Program-made: the position numbers and the translations under genes
The notes under the pieces: model-generated
The model's input: only the letters and a program-made list of their open reading frames with translations
The model's database searches: none
Told to the model about the DNA's origin: nothing
Assembly (NCBI RefSeq): GCF_037414475.1
Contig: NZ_CP147913.1
Coordinates: 7,893,501 to 7,957,500, forward strand
Origin: Myxococcus stipitatus
GTDB lineage: Bacteria > Myxococcota > Myxococcia > Myxococcales > Myxococcaceae
Length of the DNA stretch: 64,000 nucleotides
Direction: 5' to 3'
Part shown: positions 24,270-33,367 of the stretch, piece by piece
Layout of the letters: every line of letters begins with the position of its first letter
How positions within the stretch are numbered: position 1 is the first letter of the stretch

Positions 24270-24847
24270 CTGGGGAAGACCTTCCGGGGCGAGAGGCGCC
24301 CGAGGGCGTGAAGCCCGATGCCGATAGCGTCCCAGACGTTGTGATGGAGAGAGGCGGCGCCTAGCAGCTCGACGCGCAAGTGCTCGACAGGTGAGAGGCG
24401 TTGCTTAATGCGCTCGATGAATGCGCCCGCGTCCAGTGTGCCTTTCCAGTCACGAGGGTAGACAGACCGCCGCGTCGCGACGTTCGGCAGGTAGCCACCG
24501 AGCATGCCCACGACGCCCGAGAGCTGGATGAGGTCGTTCTGGTCGCCCTTCTGGCATGCGGCGGCGTAGACGCGTGGCAGCTCGATGATGAGCTGGTGGG
24601 GCTCATCGCCCAGGCGGGGACGGAGCCACTCGTGGACTGCCAGGGCCATGGATGCCCACGAGGCCAGGGACAGCTCCCCGCCCGAAGGATTGGGGTTCTT
24701 CGGCAATCCGGCGGACAGGAGCGTTGCGCTTCCGCTACCTGGCATGTCAAACAAGGCGACACCGCAATGCCGAAGGCCGGGGTCTATGGAGACGAGCTTC
24801 GCGGCGCGTTGCTCGGAGGGCGATTTAGGAAGGAGGCAGGTGCTCAC
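24266..24847 (-). CDS. RuvC-like Holliday junction resolvase
   Basis: The 193-residue protein has an RNase H-fold nuclease pattern: SIDPGLRHCGVALFD (Asp22), LIIELPRVY (Glu89) and SLHHNVWDAIGIGLHAL (Asp173). It would cleave branched DNA during phage replication and before packaging. The start is GTG at 24847, placed 10 bases after a copy of the phage 23-bp motif. It lies between the polymerase and HTH genes in the leftward operon. Confidence 0.8.
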   Translation of the reverse strand: MSTCLLPKSPSEQRAAKLVSIDPGLRHCGVALFDMPGSGSATLLSAGLPKNPNPSGGELSLASWASMALAVHEWLRPRLGDEPHQLIIELPRVYAAACQKGDQNDLIQLSGVVGMLGGYLPNVATRRSVYPRDWKGTLDAGAFIERIKQRLSPVEHLRVELLGAASLHHNVWDAIGIGLHALGRLSPRKVFPR

Positions 24848-24857
24848 ACCTTTCCTG

Positions 24858-24880
24858 ATGGGGACACTTTCCGAGACTGG
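24858..24880 (-). promoter_or_regulatory. Phage 23-bp motif, site 1
   Basis: Reads CCAGTCTCGG then AAAGTGTCCCCAT on the minus strand, 10 bases before the GTG of the resolvase gene. Confidence 0.75.
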
Positions 24881-26890
24881 TCACGCTGCCTTCGCCTCGG
24901 GCTCCCAGACCACCAGCCGTCCACTGGAGTCGCGCACCGTGGCCATGTCCTTCGAGAGCATGCGCGCGAGGGCGGGCTCGGCCTCGATGGCGCCCGCCAG
25001 GTCCGGCGTCACTTCGCGCATGGCTTGCCGCATGATTTCGGCCATGCGCTCGGCGGCATCGTGAAGCCGGTTGGGGCAGTCCGCGCGCAGCTCCGCCACC
25101 AGCTCGTCATGCACCATGAGGACAAGACGCGAGCCCCAGAGTGGTGAGCGGCGGTCCGCGTACATCTCCCGCGACACTCGCCACGTGGCCAGCTTCGCGC
25201 CCACGGCACCGAGGCCCTGGAAAGGGGTGTTGAGCCACTGGGTATAGCTGCAACCGCCTCGGAGGATATTGGCGCCCGGAATCGTGACGTCCACGAGCTG
25301 GCCGTTGCGCGTGAGGGCACTGGCCTTGCCGAAGAGGACGCGCTGCTCGGGCCACGCATCCAGCCACCTGTTGCCGTAGTGGCGCGACACCTCGACGCAC
25401 GCGGAGCAGACCATCTTCACCTTGCCCTGGACGCGCACGGGAACGCGCTCCACTCCGCACGTCTCCGCAATCTTGGCCAACAGGCAGAACCGGACGCCGT
25501 CCTTGGCGCGGGCGTGGTACGCCATGCCGCCAGCGCCCAGGCCCCCGCCCTTGCCGAAGTTGAAGATTTTGGCGAGCGAGCGAAAGGCCGTGGCCGTGGG
25601 CTCCTTGGCCTTCACGCGGGGCAAGAGGGCGTCGTAGTCCTCCCCCAAGAATGTGGCCGCGGCCGAGGTGTGGACATCCTCCTTGGCGAGTAGAGCATCA
25701 CCCATCCGCGAGAAGCCCACGTCCCAGATGGCACGCTGGGCCATGGTGCGCAGCTCCAGGCCGCCGTAGTCCACGGAGCAGAACACGTAGCCAGGGCGAG
25801 CCTCGTGGCACTCGCGCACGCCCCCCCGCTGCGGGAGCTGCTGGTAGTCACTCGAAACGCGAGTCGTGCTGACCAACACGTTGAAGCGTGGGTTGAGCGG
25901 GGCGGCTGTGCCTGCCTCCAGCTTGTCCATGTACGTGGAGCGGTACTTGTCCACCTTGCCGGACTTGCCCAGCTCCTCAAGCAGCGCATCGCCCGAATCC
26001 AAGAGGGTGTCCCTGTCGGTGGCCACCTGCCCCTGGGGGAATCGAGGAGAGGGAGGAGTGACGGGCGGCGCGCCGTTGTAGGCGGCGGTGACGAGTTGGG
26101 CGAGGCGCTTGGCGTCCTTCGAGCCGCTGGCCCGGAAGATACCAGCGGCCCGGAAGCGGGCGCGGTTGGCTTGCCACTCCGTCTCGACACGGTTGCGCAG
26201 CTCCTCGACGCGCCCGACATGCGTGCGCAGGCCCCACACGGAGGCGAAGTGGAGTGCGAGTGCGGCGCGGACCTGGTCCTCTTCGGCGTGGAGGTTGCCG
26301 CCATTGGCGACGCTAGACGCGGCTCGTGCTTGGGACAGGTGGACGTCCAGCGTGTAGCGCGCATCGCGAAGCGGGTACTTCACGGCCCCTTCTGGCCATC
26401 GCTCCAGCGGCACTCCATCCAGCTCGCCGTAGCGAAGTCGCCACGCGTCGGGGGCGTGCTTGTCGGCGGAGATGTCGAGGCCAAGGTGGCGCTTCACCAG
26501 GAGGGCCAGCGGGTAGCGGGCGCCCTCATCGTCCCCCAGTGGCCTGCCCGTTGCTGGGTCCACCCCGTGGAGTCCCAGGGCGATGTCCATGAGGGCTTCG
26601 CGGATGGCCACGTCATGGAATCGCCCTGCCTCGGCGGCGGCAAACACGTCGTCCACCAGTCGCGGGTCATCCGCGCACATGACGCCCAGGTCGTAGGCGA
26701 GATTGGCTCCTGTCACGTGGACATCCGGAGAGCGGAGGGCCTCACGGAACCACGTGCGCGCCTGGCCAGCGGAGAGAAGCCGCTCACTGCCGGGCGATTC
26801 CTGGGCGATGGACGCGCAGACGAGCGGCGGCGCAAGCAGTCCAGGCTGAATCGGATAGGTCTCGGTGTCGAAGCTGAAGAGGACGGGCAC
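24881..26890 (-). CDS. Phage family A DNA polymerase with 3'-5' exonuclease
   Basis: The protein has 669 residues. The N-terminal proofreading domain has Exo I FSFDTET (Asp8, Glu10), Exo II GANLAYDLGV (Asp67) and Exo III YTLDVHL. The polymerase domain has motif A SVDYGGLELRTMAQ (Asp374, Glu379), motif B RSLAKIFNFGKGGG (Arg437, Lys441) and motif C LVLMVHDELVAEL (His594, Asp595). Between B and C lies an insertion with Cys pairs (CGVERVPV ... CSACVE, residues 478-498) that may bind zinc. There is no 5' nuclease domain. The start is GTG at 26890 with a weak ribosome site. It is the replicative polymerase of the prophage. Confidence 0.93.
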   Translation of the reverse strand: MPVLFSFDTETYPIQPGLLAPPLVCASIAQESPGSERLLSAGQARTWFREALRSPDVHVTGANLAYDLGVMCADDPRLVDDVFAAAEAGRFHDVAIREALMDIALGLHGVDPATGRPLGDDEGARYPLALLVKRHLGLDISADKHAPDAWRLRYGELDGVPLERWPEGAVKYPLRDARYTLDVHLSQARAASSVANGGNLHAEEDQVRAALALHFASVWGLRTHVGRVEELRNRVETEWQANRARFRAAGIFRASGSKDAKRLAQLVTAAYNGAPPVTPPSPRFPQGQVATDRDTLLDSGDALLEELGKSGKVDKYRSTYMDKLEAGTAAPLNPRFNVLVSTTRVSSDYQQLPQRGGVRECHEARPGYVFCSVDYGGLELRTMAQRAIWDVGFSRMGDALLAKEDVHTSAAATFLGEDYDALLPRVKAKEPTATAFRSLAKIFNFGKGGGLGAGGMAYHARAKDGVRFCLLAKIAETCGVERVPVRVQGKVKMVCSACVEVSRHYGNRWLDAWPEQRVLFGKASALTRNGQLVDVTIPGANILRGGCSYTQWLNTPFQGLGAVGAKLATWRVSREMYADRRSPLWGSRLVLMVHDELVAELRADCPNRLHDAAERMAEIMRQAMREVTPDLAGAIEAEPALARMLSKDMATVRDSSGRLVVWEPEAKAA

Positions 26891-26973
26891 AACACCGAAA
26901 GGCCCGTGGCGTGGGCCAGCCGTGGCGCCCTGGAGAGGACGCCAAGAGGTTGAGTGGTGCGGTGGTGCAGGCG

Positions 26974-27504
26974 TCAGGCCAGGGCGTCGGCGAGCGGCGG
27001 GAGCTTCGCGGTGGCGCGCTTGGCCTCGATGGTGGCCAGCTCCGAGTCCGTGGGGCTCACGTTGCTCCAGCGGTAGCCCTCGATGACCTTGCCAGGGCGG
27101 CCATCCTTCTCGGGGAGCGTCTTGGGGAAGACCTCGCAGTCCACGAGGAGGAAGGCGCCAGCCTGCTTCGCCTCGGTGAACTTGGCGATGAAGTCGGGCG
27201 TGACCTCATTCTCCTCGGCACCAGCCAGGGCCATGAGGAACGCCTTGAAGCGCCCGCCACCGTTCTTCTTCGTGTCGGAGAGGTTCTCCACGTAGCTGGT
27301 GATGAGGCTGGGCCGCGTGGGCTCGGTGTTGGTCTGGGTCCTCTCCGACGTCACCACCTTTACTTCTGCGATGGCGGACAGGCCCTTGAAGCCGTCCTTG
27401 GTGCGGATGGACTGCACCTCCAGGCGGTAGCGTCCGGACTTGAGGTACTGCGCGCCAACGGCGGCTTGGGCGGTGGCGATTCGTGCATATGCGGCGTTGC
27501 TCAT
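26974..27504 (-). CDS. Replication-operon protein, possibly ssDNA-binding
   Basis: The 176-residue protein begins MSNAAYARIATAQAAVGAQYLKSGRYRLEV. An OB-fold-like beta segment (about 25-75) is followed by a Lys-rich stretch and an acidic end. It sits just upstream of the polymerase gene in the same direction, where phages often encode a DUF669-like single-strand-binding protein. I do not recognise a firm family. The ATG at 27504 gives a natural N-terminus; GTG at 27555, close to the phage motif, is an alternative start. Confidence 0.55.
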   Translation of the reverse strand: MSNAAYARIATAQAAVGAQYLKSGRYRLEVQSIRTKDGFKGLSAIAEVKVVTSERTQTNTEPTRPSLITSYVENLSDTKKNGGGRFKAFLMALAGAEENEVTPDFIAKFTEAKQAGAFLLVDCEVFPKTLPEKDGRPGKVIEGYRWSNVSPTDSELATIEAKRATAKLPPLADALA

Positions 27505-27560
27505 GTCCCGTGTTCCCATTCGAGTGGCGGGACGTCGAGAGGACGTCCTCACCTTCCCTA

Positions 27561-27583
27561 ATGGGGACGCTTTCTGGGAGTGG
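27561..27583 (-). promoter_or_regulatory. Phage 23-bp motif, site 2
   Basis: Reads CCACTCCCAG then AAAGCGTCCCCAT on the minus strand, 56 bases before the chosen ATG (5 bases before an alternative GTG). Confidence 0.7.
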
Positions 27584-27700
27584 CGCACTGGCGGGTGGAG
27601 GCTCTAGGCAGGCAATCGAGACCGCAGTTCCCCAAGTGGAACTTTGGAGTACCGGGTGTGCTGACTTGAAACGGCACGGGGATGACGCCAAAATCGCACT

Positions 27701-29035
27701 ATGAGTGATTATTTGATCCGTCTTATCGAGCGTCAATTTCAGTTTGTCCTGGACGGGAGCGAAGAGGTGCTGCTGGGCCGGATGCGGCACTGTCTGAATG
27801 CATTGGAGAGGGAGCCTCTTGTTGCACCCCATCTAATTGAGATTCAGCACGATCTTGTTCAGGTATTCGAGCGATTCAGCAGCATGTCCACCGAACTGAT
27901 TCAGCAGATGGTTGGATTGCGCAAGAGATTGGGCCAAGTTTCTCCGGGCCTTGAGTCACTCTTTGGGAAGAGACCTACTGGCTTCGATGAGTCGAATCCA
28001 GCGTGGTCGCACTCGCTAGAGTGTTTTGATGCCATGGTGGAAGGGGAAGACATTTCGATACTGGGAATGGCCAAACACCGTGACGATAGTTTGGCAAGGC
28101 GCTTGCTTACGCTTCTTCGTGTAAATCTGACAAGAGCCAAAGAGATGCAGGATGCCTCGCTGGAGGCGTTGTTGAAGCTGGAGGGCGATTGGCGGAATTT
28201 GCAGGAACCATATGAATACGCATGGCGGCTGCATGTTGATGAAATAAGTGCTCATCCTGGGTACGCGTTGGTTGTTCTTAAAGAATTTCTGGTCTTGGTG
28301 AACCCTCTTCCGCGCATAGGTGATGCTGTCAGGGCATGGCGCGAAGAGGTGGGTGAGATAAGAAAAGGTCGACCTGCTCAGGTGTTCTCCGAGCTGAGGG
28401 GGATTCTCTATGATGGAAAGCAGGGGACTGGAGTCGGACTTGACCTCAAACGCCAGATCGAGCCGCATATCTGTACCCTTCGGGAGGGATTGGTCTTTCG
28501 GGTAGGTACAAGGTTGTCTCTGGCGTCGTTGTTTAATCGGTTTCAGAGTCGATGTGAGCAGCATGATGCCCCTCGGCTGCGCGCGCTCGTTGATGAGGTC
28601 AGGAGGCGAAAGGGTAAGCCCGAGGATGTATTGCGGGATCAGTTGGCGCTTTGGTTGTTTGATCAGGGACTGAATCCGGTGACGGAGCCCCGCATTGGGA
28701 ATCTCCGACCAGACTTACTGGACCCTGGCGCCCTGTATATTGAGGCAAAGCAGTATGATCGTTCTCCTCGTGTAAAAATTATTCGTGGCATGTATCAAAT
28801 GTATGATACGTTTCGTCGCCTTCGCGGTGCGCACCCTGAGGTCAATGAGGGTTTTTTCGTGGTGTTCCGCCGTGCTGGCCCGCATGTCACTGCGCCTCCC
28901 TCGGTTAGTTCATCGGAGGGATGGATAATTCATATCAAGTTTGTTGATCTAGCCGATGGTGGGATCGGGAGCAGGCAGAAGCAGCGACCCGTCGACATTT
29001 CGATGGAAGAAATATCTCCGGAGCGAGGCCTCTGA
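27701..29035 (+). CDS. PD-(D/E)XK nuclease-like cargo protein
   Basis: The protein has 444 residues. The first 300 are helical with no recognised motif. The C-terminal domain has a restriction-type nuclease core: helix EDVLRDQLALWLF, then RPDLLDPGALYIEAKQYD with Asp338, Glu348 and Lys350 as the PD...ExK triad, then a helix with MYQMYDTFRR. It is on the plus strand inside the minus-strand replication operon and is visibly lower in G+C than its neighbours. It is probably a moron expressed from the lysogen. An anti-phage or abortive-infection nuclease is the likeliest role. No antitoxin is adjacent. Confidence 0.6.
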   Translation: MSDYLIRLIERQFQFVLDGSEEVLLGRMRHCLNALEREPLVAPHLIEIQHDLVQVFERFSSMSTELIQQMVGLRKRLGQVSPGLESLFGKRPTGFDESNPAWSHSLECFDAMVEGEDISILGMAKHRDDSLARRLLTLLRVNLTRAKEMQDASLEALLKLEGDWRNLQEPYEYAWRLHVDEISAHPGYALVVLKEFLVLVNPLPRIGDAVRAWREEVGEIRKGRPAQVFSELRGILYDGKQGTGVGLDLKRQIEPHICTLREGLVFRVGTRLSLASLFNRFQSRCEQHDAPRLRALVDEVRRRKGKPEDVLRDQLALWLFDQGLNPVTEPRIGNLRPDLLDPGALYIEAKQYDRSPRVKIIRGMYQMYDTFRRLRGAHPEVNEGFFVVFRRAGPHVTAPPSVSSSEGWIIHIKFVDLADGGIGSRQKQRPVDISMEEISPERGL

Positions 29036-29088
29036 TTGACTGATGGCGGAGCATTGTGTTGCCGGTTGGTTTGAAATTTGGAGGAGGA

Positions 29089-29362
29089 ACTTTTGTGGTT
29101 GGCCTTCCGTCTGCTGAATGAACCTCGCTCGCTCGCGAGCTGTGGCGAACGCTGACACGTTGTCTTGCGTATGGAGGCACACGTCCACCTCGACGCATGG
29201 CGCCTGCTGGCCTGGCCGGTGCGTGCGAGGAGCTGCTCCCAGACGGCGCCGTCCGAGGGAGGCGTCACCACGAGGTTTCGAGAGAACTGCTGGAGGTTCT
29301 TCCCCGTGGCGTGTGCCTTGATGCTCGCCACTACGGAACTCGCTCCCGTCTCCTGAAGGACA
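29089..29362 (-). pseudogene. Decayed copy of the helicase 3' end
   Basis: This stretch repeats, with substitutions and a 4-base deletion near 29224, the last 85 or so codons of the helicase gene at 29779-30060 (same orientation). The protein fragments SIKAHATGKNLQQFSRNL and VDVCLHTQD are readable but in two frames. The two copies bracket the 100-residue gene at 29411, so this is a scar of an insertion or unequal recombination event. Confidence 0.8.
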
Positions 29363-29410
29363 AGAGACGGGCGGCCGTTGTCTTTGGTTTCCCGGCAGTG
29401 TCAGCTGCCT

Positions 29411-29713
29411 CTAGACATAGAAGTCCAGAATATACTCATCTGAGATGTCTGAAGGTTTGGCGGTGTAGTAAATTGGTGCGTCTGCTTTGACCTCATTCAG
29501 GCGTCGCAACACCAATTGTCTTTGCGATTCTTCTGCGCTCTGGAGACCATAGAAGACAAACTCCCAAGCCTCCGAGACCGACTTGGACAGCATTCCCTGC
29601 CGAAACAGCACATTGACGGTGGCCGCCGGAAGAAACTTGGGGGGGATGAGTCCCTTGGTTCCAAAGCGAATGTGTGGCTTTGGGGGCACCTCTTCCACAA
29701 AAATCAGCGCCAT
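29411..29713 (-). CDS. Small hypothetical cargo protein
   Basis: The 100-residue protein is soluble, basic in its first half and acidic at the end. The ATG has a strong AAAGGAGG site at correct spacing. G+C is lower than in the flanking helicase gene. It lies between direct repeats of the helicase 3' end, so it was probably acquired with that duplication. I do not recognise it. Confidence 0.6.
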   Translation of the reverse strand: MALIFVEEVPPKPHIRFGTKGLIPPKFLPAATVNVLFRQGMLSKSVSEAWEFVFYGLQSAEESQRQLVLRRLNEVKADAPIYYTAKPSDISDEYILDFYV

Positions 29714-29778
29714 TGTTGCCTCCTTTGTGAAGATGGATTTGCGATAGAAATACTATCACGGGAGTTCGTGGCCGCAAG

Positions 29779-31596
29779 TCAGGCGCGAACTGTTGAGGAT
29801 AGGACTTTCTGGGGTTGTCCGTCCGTCTGCTGGATGAACGTCGCACGTTCGCGAGCAGTCGCGAACGCGGCGGAGTAGTCCTGAGTATGTAGGCACACGT
29901 CCACCTCGACGCATGGCGCCTGCTGGCCGGGCCGATGCGTGCGCGCGAGGAGCTGCTCCCAGGTGGCTCCGTCCGAGGGCGGCGTCACCACGAGGTTTCG
30001 AGAGAACTGCTGGAGGTTCTTCCCCGTGGCGTGTGCCTTGATGCTCGCCACAATGGAGCGCCTCCCTGTCTCCCGGAGGATGTCCTCGGACGCGGCCTTG
30101 CCCCCGCCATAGAACGGCACGCCTGCTTCCTTGGCGATGCGCTCCCCCAACTCCGGGTACTCGACCCAGACGATTCCCACTCGCGAGCGCGCCCACTCCG
30201 CCGCGTCCTTCACCAGAAAGTCCGACACCCAAACGGCCTGGGGCTCGGGCTGGACAGCGGCATGAATCTCCGTCCACTCCGGCCATGTCGCCGCGTGCCA
30301 GACGGGTTTGTCCCCTTCGTAGGGCGGCGACATGTGAGCGCGGATGGCCGCCTTGGTGAGAAGCCCCGGTGAGTCCAGGTGCTCGCGGCGCTTGCCCTTG
30401 AGTTCTTCCCAGACCTCTTTGTTCCACGCCTTGCGACGCGCGAACCACTGCTCAATCAGCTCGTGCGGCTCGCCCCTGGGGTAGCGCCAGCGGTGGTAGA
30501 AGCCCGCCGAGAGCTGCCGCGCACACGCTATGGCTTGGAGCTGCTCTTGGAATTGCTCTCCGTCCGGACGCTCGCCCGCGTGCGCCAGCTCGATGAGCGC
30601 GAATAGCTGCGCGGGTACGGGGCCTACCTTCCGCTCCCGGATGATGAGTGGCTTGTCCAGGGCGCTCTCTTCCGTGGCCACCACGCCGGGCGTGGCGTTG
30701 CGGCGGCGCTGGAAGCCCTCGCGGACGTGCTCTCCTGGCTCGCACAGTCGCTCAAGGGCTCCGGGCGGGGCTACCACCTTGCCCGGGTCCAGGGCTGTCC
30801 CCCATTCCTCCACGACGTGGTGAGCGAGCGGCAAGGGAGAGCCCTCGCCCAGTGCCAGGCGCGACAGGTGCGCGTAGTCCTTGATGCTCTTGGACGCGAA
30901 GGTGCCAGACAGGGCCACCAGCCGAGTCCTCGGATGCTTCTCGAAGTAGCGGAGGAAGCGGCTCGTGCGGGACGTCCTCGGGTCCTTGAGGTTGTGTGCT
31001 TCGTTGAGGATGACCAGGTCCGGGCGAATGCGCTCCAGGAGGTCCGTGGCTTCCTGGCTGGAGAGCTTGTTGTAGGTGATGACGTGCAGGACGGGCAGGC
31101 CCACGCGGAACCACCGGCCACCCGCGAGGTTCGGCAACTTCCAGTGCGCGCCGTAGTAGCTCCACTCGGCCTCGAACTGGGGAAGGAGGCCAGCGGGGAT
31201 GAAGAGGACGGCCACGCGACAGCCCGGCATCACCATGGGCATCAGGAAGGTTGTCAGCTCCTTCCCGTGGCCGGTGCCGATGGGGCCGAGGAGTCCACCG
31301 ACGCGCGAGGCTTCGAGCAACGCGTGGGCCTGCACCCGCCGCAATCGCAGCGGGCACGGACGCGGCGGAGACATGCTCGCGCAGTTGCACTGAAGGGACG
31401 GCGACCGGAGCGCGGCCTCCAGCGCCTCGACATCCGCCGCCGTGTACGACGCGGCCAGGTCTCGCCGTGGCAAGGCGAGGATGCGGCCGAGGTCCGCCGA
31501 GTAGCCCACCGGAGAGCGCCCATAGACTTGAGCTGTCGCCACGGGCGGCGGGCTCGCAGGGGCAGGGGTGACGCCCAGACGTTCAAGCAGCCGCAT
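29779..31596 (-). CDS. SNF2-like SF2 helicase with altered motifs I and II
   Basis: The protein has 605 residues. SF2/SNF2 order is visible: motif I GPIGTGHGKELT (Lys112), motif II LVILNEAHNLKD (Asn198, Glu199, His201), motif III ALSGTF (230-232), and the motif VI region LLARTHRPGQQ (about 550-560). A Cys cluster (C70, C72, C81) precedes motif I. Two magnesium-binding positions differ from active enzymes: the Thr/Ser after the P-loop Lys is Glu113, and the Asp of DEAH is Asn198. It follows the Fe-S nuclease gene by 11 bases, which suggests joint work in replication or recombination. Motif III and VI conservation suggests it still folds and binds nucleotide. Confidence 0.8.
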   Translation of the reverse strand: MRLLERLGVTPAPASPPPVATAQVYGRSPVGYSADLGRILALPRRDLAASYTAADVEALEAALRSPSLQCNCASMSPPRPCPLRLRRVQAHALLEASRVGGLLGPIGTGHGKELTTFLMPMVMPGCRVAVLFIPAGLLPQFEAEWSYYGAHWKLPNLAGGRWFRVGLPVLHVITYNKLSSQEATDLLERIRPDLVILNEAHNLKDPRTSRTSRFLRYFEKHPRTRLVALSGTFASKSIKDYAHLSRLALGEGSPLPLAHHVVEEWGTALDPGKVVAPPGALERLCEPGEHVREGFQRRRNATPGVVATEESALDKPLIIRERKVGPVPAQLFALIELAHAGERPDGEQFQEQLQAIACARQLSAGFYHRWRYPRGEPHELIEQWFARRKAWNKEVWEELKGKRREHLDSPGLLTKAAIRAHMSPPYEGDKPVWHAATWPEWTEIHAAVQPEPQAVWVSDFLVKDAAEWARSRVGIVWVEYPELGERIAKEAGVPFYGGGKAASEDILRETGRRSIVASIKAHATGKNLQQFSRNLVVTPPSDGATWEQLLARTHRPGQQAPCVEVDVCLHTQDYSAAFATARERATFIQQTDGQPQKVLSSTVRA

Positions 31597-31607
31597 CCCA
31601 GCCCCCG

Positions 31608-33059
31608 TCAGCGAGCACCGCGCACGAAGTCACCCGGGCCGCACAAGGGCTCCAGCGCCTCCACCGCGATTTGCAGAAGCTCCGAGTGGGCAAGACCGAG
31701 GGCGGCATACGCGCCCGGCGCGGGAGGCGCGCCGCGGATGGCCATGGCGAGCGCCCCCTTCCACTTTCCGAAACCCAGCGCGCTCTCCGCACCCGCAAAG
31801 CGCAGGTCCTCGACGCCACCGGCCTCGCTCACCTGGGATGCCACCTTGGACACGTACTCCGCGAGGGAGGCGGCGGGCATGTTGGGGACGCAGTCCACGA
31901 ACAGGCGCAGGCGCTCGTCCTGGGGGCTTGTGGCCGCCGGGGGGCCGCTCGGGGACTCGCGGTGATCGCCGGGCGCGGCGGTGGCCTTCGGCTTGCGACC
32001 GCGACGCTTCGGCGCGGCATCCGTGGCGATGGTGGGCGACGCGGCAGGGGCATCGGGGGGGAGCACGGCGGCCACTTCGGCGCCAGGGCAGGACACATGC
32101 AGCACGTCCCCCGAGCGGAGCTTGCTCGTGTTCTCCGGCGTGAGCGTCGCGCCGCACCTGTCGCACGTCCCAAGGGACGCGGTGGGGGCGTTGGCAGGCG
32201 GAGGGGCGAGTGGGAGCTGCGCGGCGGCGTCGGGGGTCTGGGGCTTGAGGATGAGGCGATTCATCAGGGACACGGTGGGACCTCCTGAAAGGCACTTCGC
32301 TTTGAAAGGGCACCCACCGAACTTCTCGCAGGCACCGAAGTTGGGAGGTGCGTCCGCGCTGCGCGTGGCTCGGGCCACTTCGCGCATGCGGCGCACCATG
32401 GGGACGACCTTCTCTGTCCATTCGCGGGTGACGTGCTCGGTGCTCGTCCTGGCGAGGACGCTCTCTGCATGTCGCGCGCCGCGCGTCTGGAAATAGAGGT
32501 GCTCCAGCTCCAGCACGCGGACGCCTGGGAAGCGAGCATCGGAGAGCGCTGCCCACGTGCCGTAGCCCACCATCTGCAAACCGGACTCGGTGCTCGCGTC
32601 CACCAACTGCGCGGGCGTGGCTCCGTAGCGTGCCACGTTGGACGAGAACTTGTGGTCTGTGACGCGCAGCACTCCATCCGCGAGGCGGCGCGGGTTGATG
32701 AGGTCAATGTGTCCGACGAAAGGGATTCCGTCCGCGGACAGGGGCGAGGGCGTGCCGAAGGACTCTTCAACCAGAAGGTCCGCGCCTGGTGTCGGAAGCA
32801 GATGGCGCCCCGCTCGCGCGATGTCGCCCAGGACGTCTTCACCCGTGCGTAGGTAGTGTTCCAGTTGCGCGTGCCCTTCGACGCCCAAGGCTTGCGCCTT
32901 CGTCTCAGGCTCGGGCAGTCGCAACACCTTCGCGAAGTACCAGCGGCGCGGGCACAGGCTGAATTGCTTCAGTTGCGAGACGGAGAGGAAGTTGATGACG
33001 CCCCCGTCCACGGCGCGACGACGGGGGCTCTCTGGCTGCTGTGAAGATTGTGCGTCCAC
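31608..33059 (-). CDS. Fe-S RecB/Cas4-type exonuclease
   Basis: The protein has 483 residues. The PD-(D/E)XK_1 signature is complete: GVEGH (His63), GHIDLINP (Asp119), VTDHKFS (Asp135, Lys137) and GLQMVGYG (Gln162, Tyr166). Cys36 (LCPRRW) and three late Cys (244, 250, 256) form the usual 4Fe-4S clasp. A Cys-Cys zinc-ribbon-like segment (CDRCG ... C) near 305-335 and a Pro/Ala-rich linker follow before a C-terminal domain of unknown type. It is likely a phage recombination or end-processing exonuclease. The GTG at 33059 is preceded by GAAGAGGA and, 10 bases upstream, by phage motif site 3. Confidence 0.82.
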   Translation of the reverse strand: MDAQSSQQPESPRRRAVDGGVINFLSVSQLKQFSLCPRRWYFAKVLRLPEPETKAQALGVEGHAQLEHYLRTGEDVLGDIARAGRHLLPTPGADLLVEESFGTPSPLSADGIPFVGHIDLINPRRLADGVLRVTDHKFSSNVARYGATPAQLVDASTESGLQMVGYGTWAALSDARFPGVRVLELEHLYFQTRGARHAESVLARTSTEHVTREWTEKVVPMVRRMREVARATRSADAPPNFGACEKFGGCPFKAKCLSGGPTVSLMNRLILKPQTPDAAAQLPLAPPPANAPTASLGTCDRCGATLTPENTSKLRSGDVLHVSCPGAEVAAVLPPDAPAASPTIATDAAPKRRGRKPKATAAPGDHRESPSGPPAATSPQDERLRLFVDCVPNMPAASLAEYVSKVASQVSEAGGVEDLRFAGAESALGFGKWKGALAMAIRGAPPAPGAYAALGLAHSELLQIAVEALEPLCGPGDFVRGAR

Positions 33060-33069
33060 ATCCTCTTCA

Positions 33070-33092
33070 ATGGGGACAGTTTCCGCGAGTGG
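33070..33092 (-). promoter_or_regulatory. Phage 23-bp motif, site 3
   Basis: Reads CCACTCGCGG then AAACTGTCCCCAT on the minus strand, 10 bases before the GTG of the Fe-S nuclease gene. Confidence 0.75.
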
Positions 33093-33100
33093 TACTTTTG

Positions 33101-33367
33101 CTACGCCTTGTTCATTTCCATACCCAATGCGTGAAGCGCAGCCACAAGCCCCTGTCGTTCAAGCGACCCGGAGATGAGAAGGCGGATGCGGCGTCCATCG
33201 GCGCCCTCGGGCGTCTCGACGATGGGCACATTCCCTCCCTCGAAGTGGAGCTCAATCAGCGTCGAGGTTCGGTCATCATCTTCTGGACCAAGCACTGCGC
33301 GCACCTTCACGTGTTCGGGCAGGTGGCTGGGGATATGGATGACGGTTGTGCGGTCGCGCTGCTTCAT
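33101..33367 (-). CDS. Small protein coupled to the primase gene
   Basis: The 88-residue soluble protein is mixed alpha/beta (VIHIPSHLPEHVKVRAVLG, IRLLISGSLERQGL) and has no recognised family. Its ATG overlaps the primase-helicase stop codon by four bases (ATGA), so it is translationally coupled and probably acts with that protein. Confidence 0.6.
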   Translation of the reverse strand: MKQRDRTTVIHIPSHLPEHVKVRAVLGPEDDDRTSTLIELHFEGGNVPIVETPEGADGRRIRLLISGSLERQGLVAALHALGMEMNKA

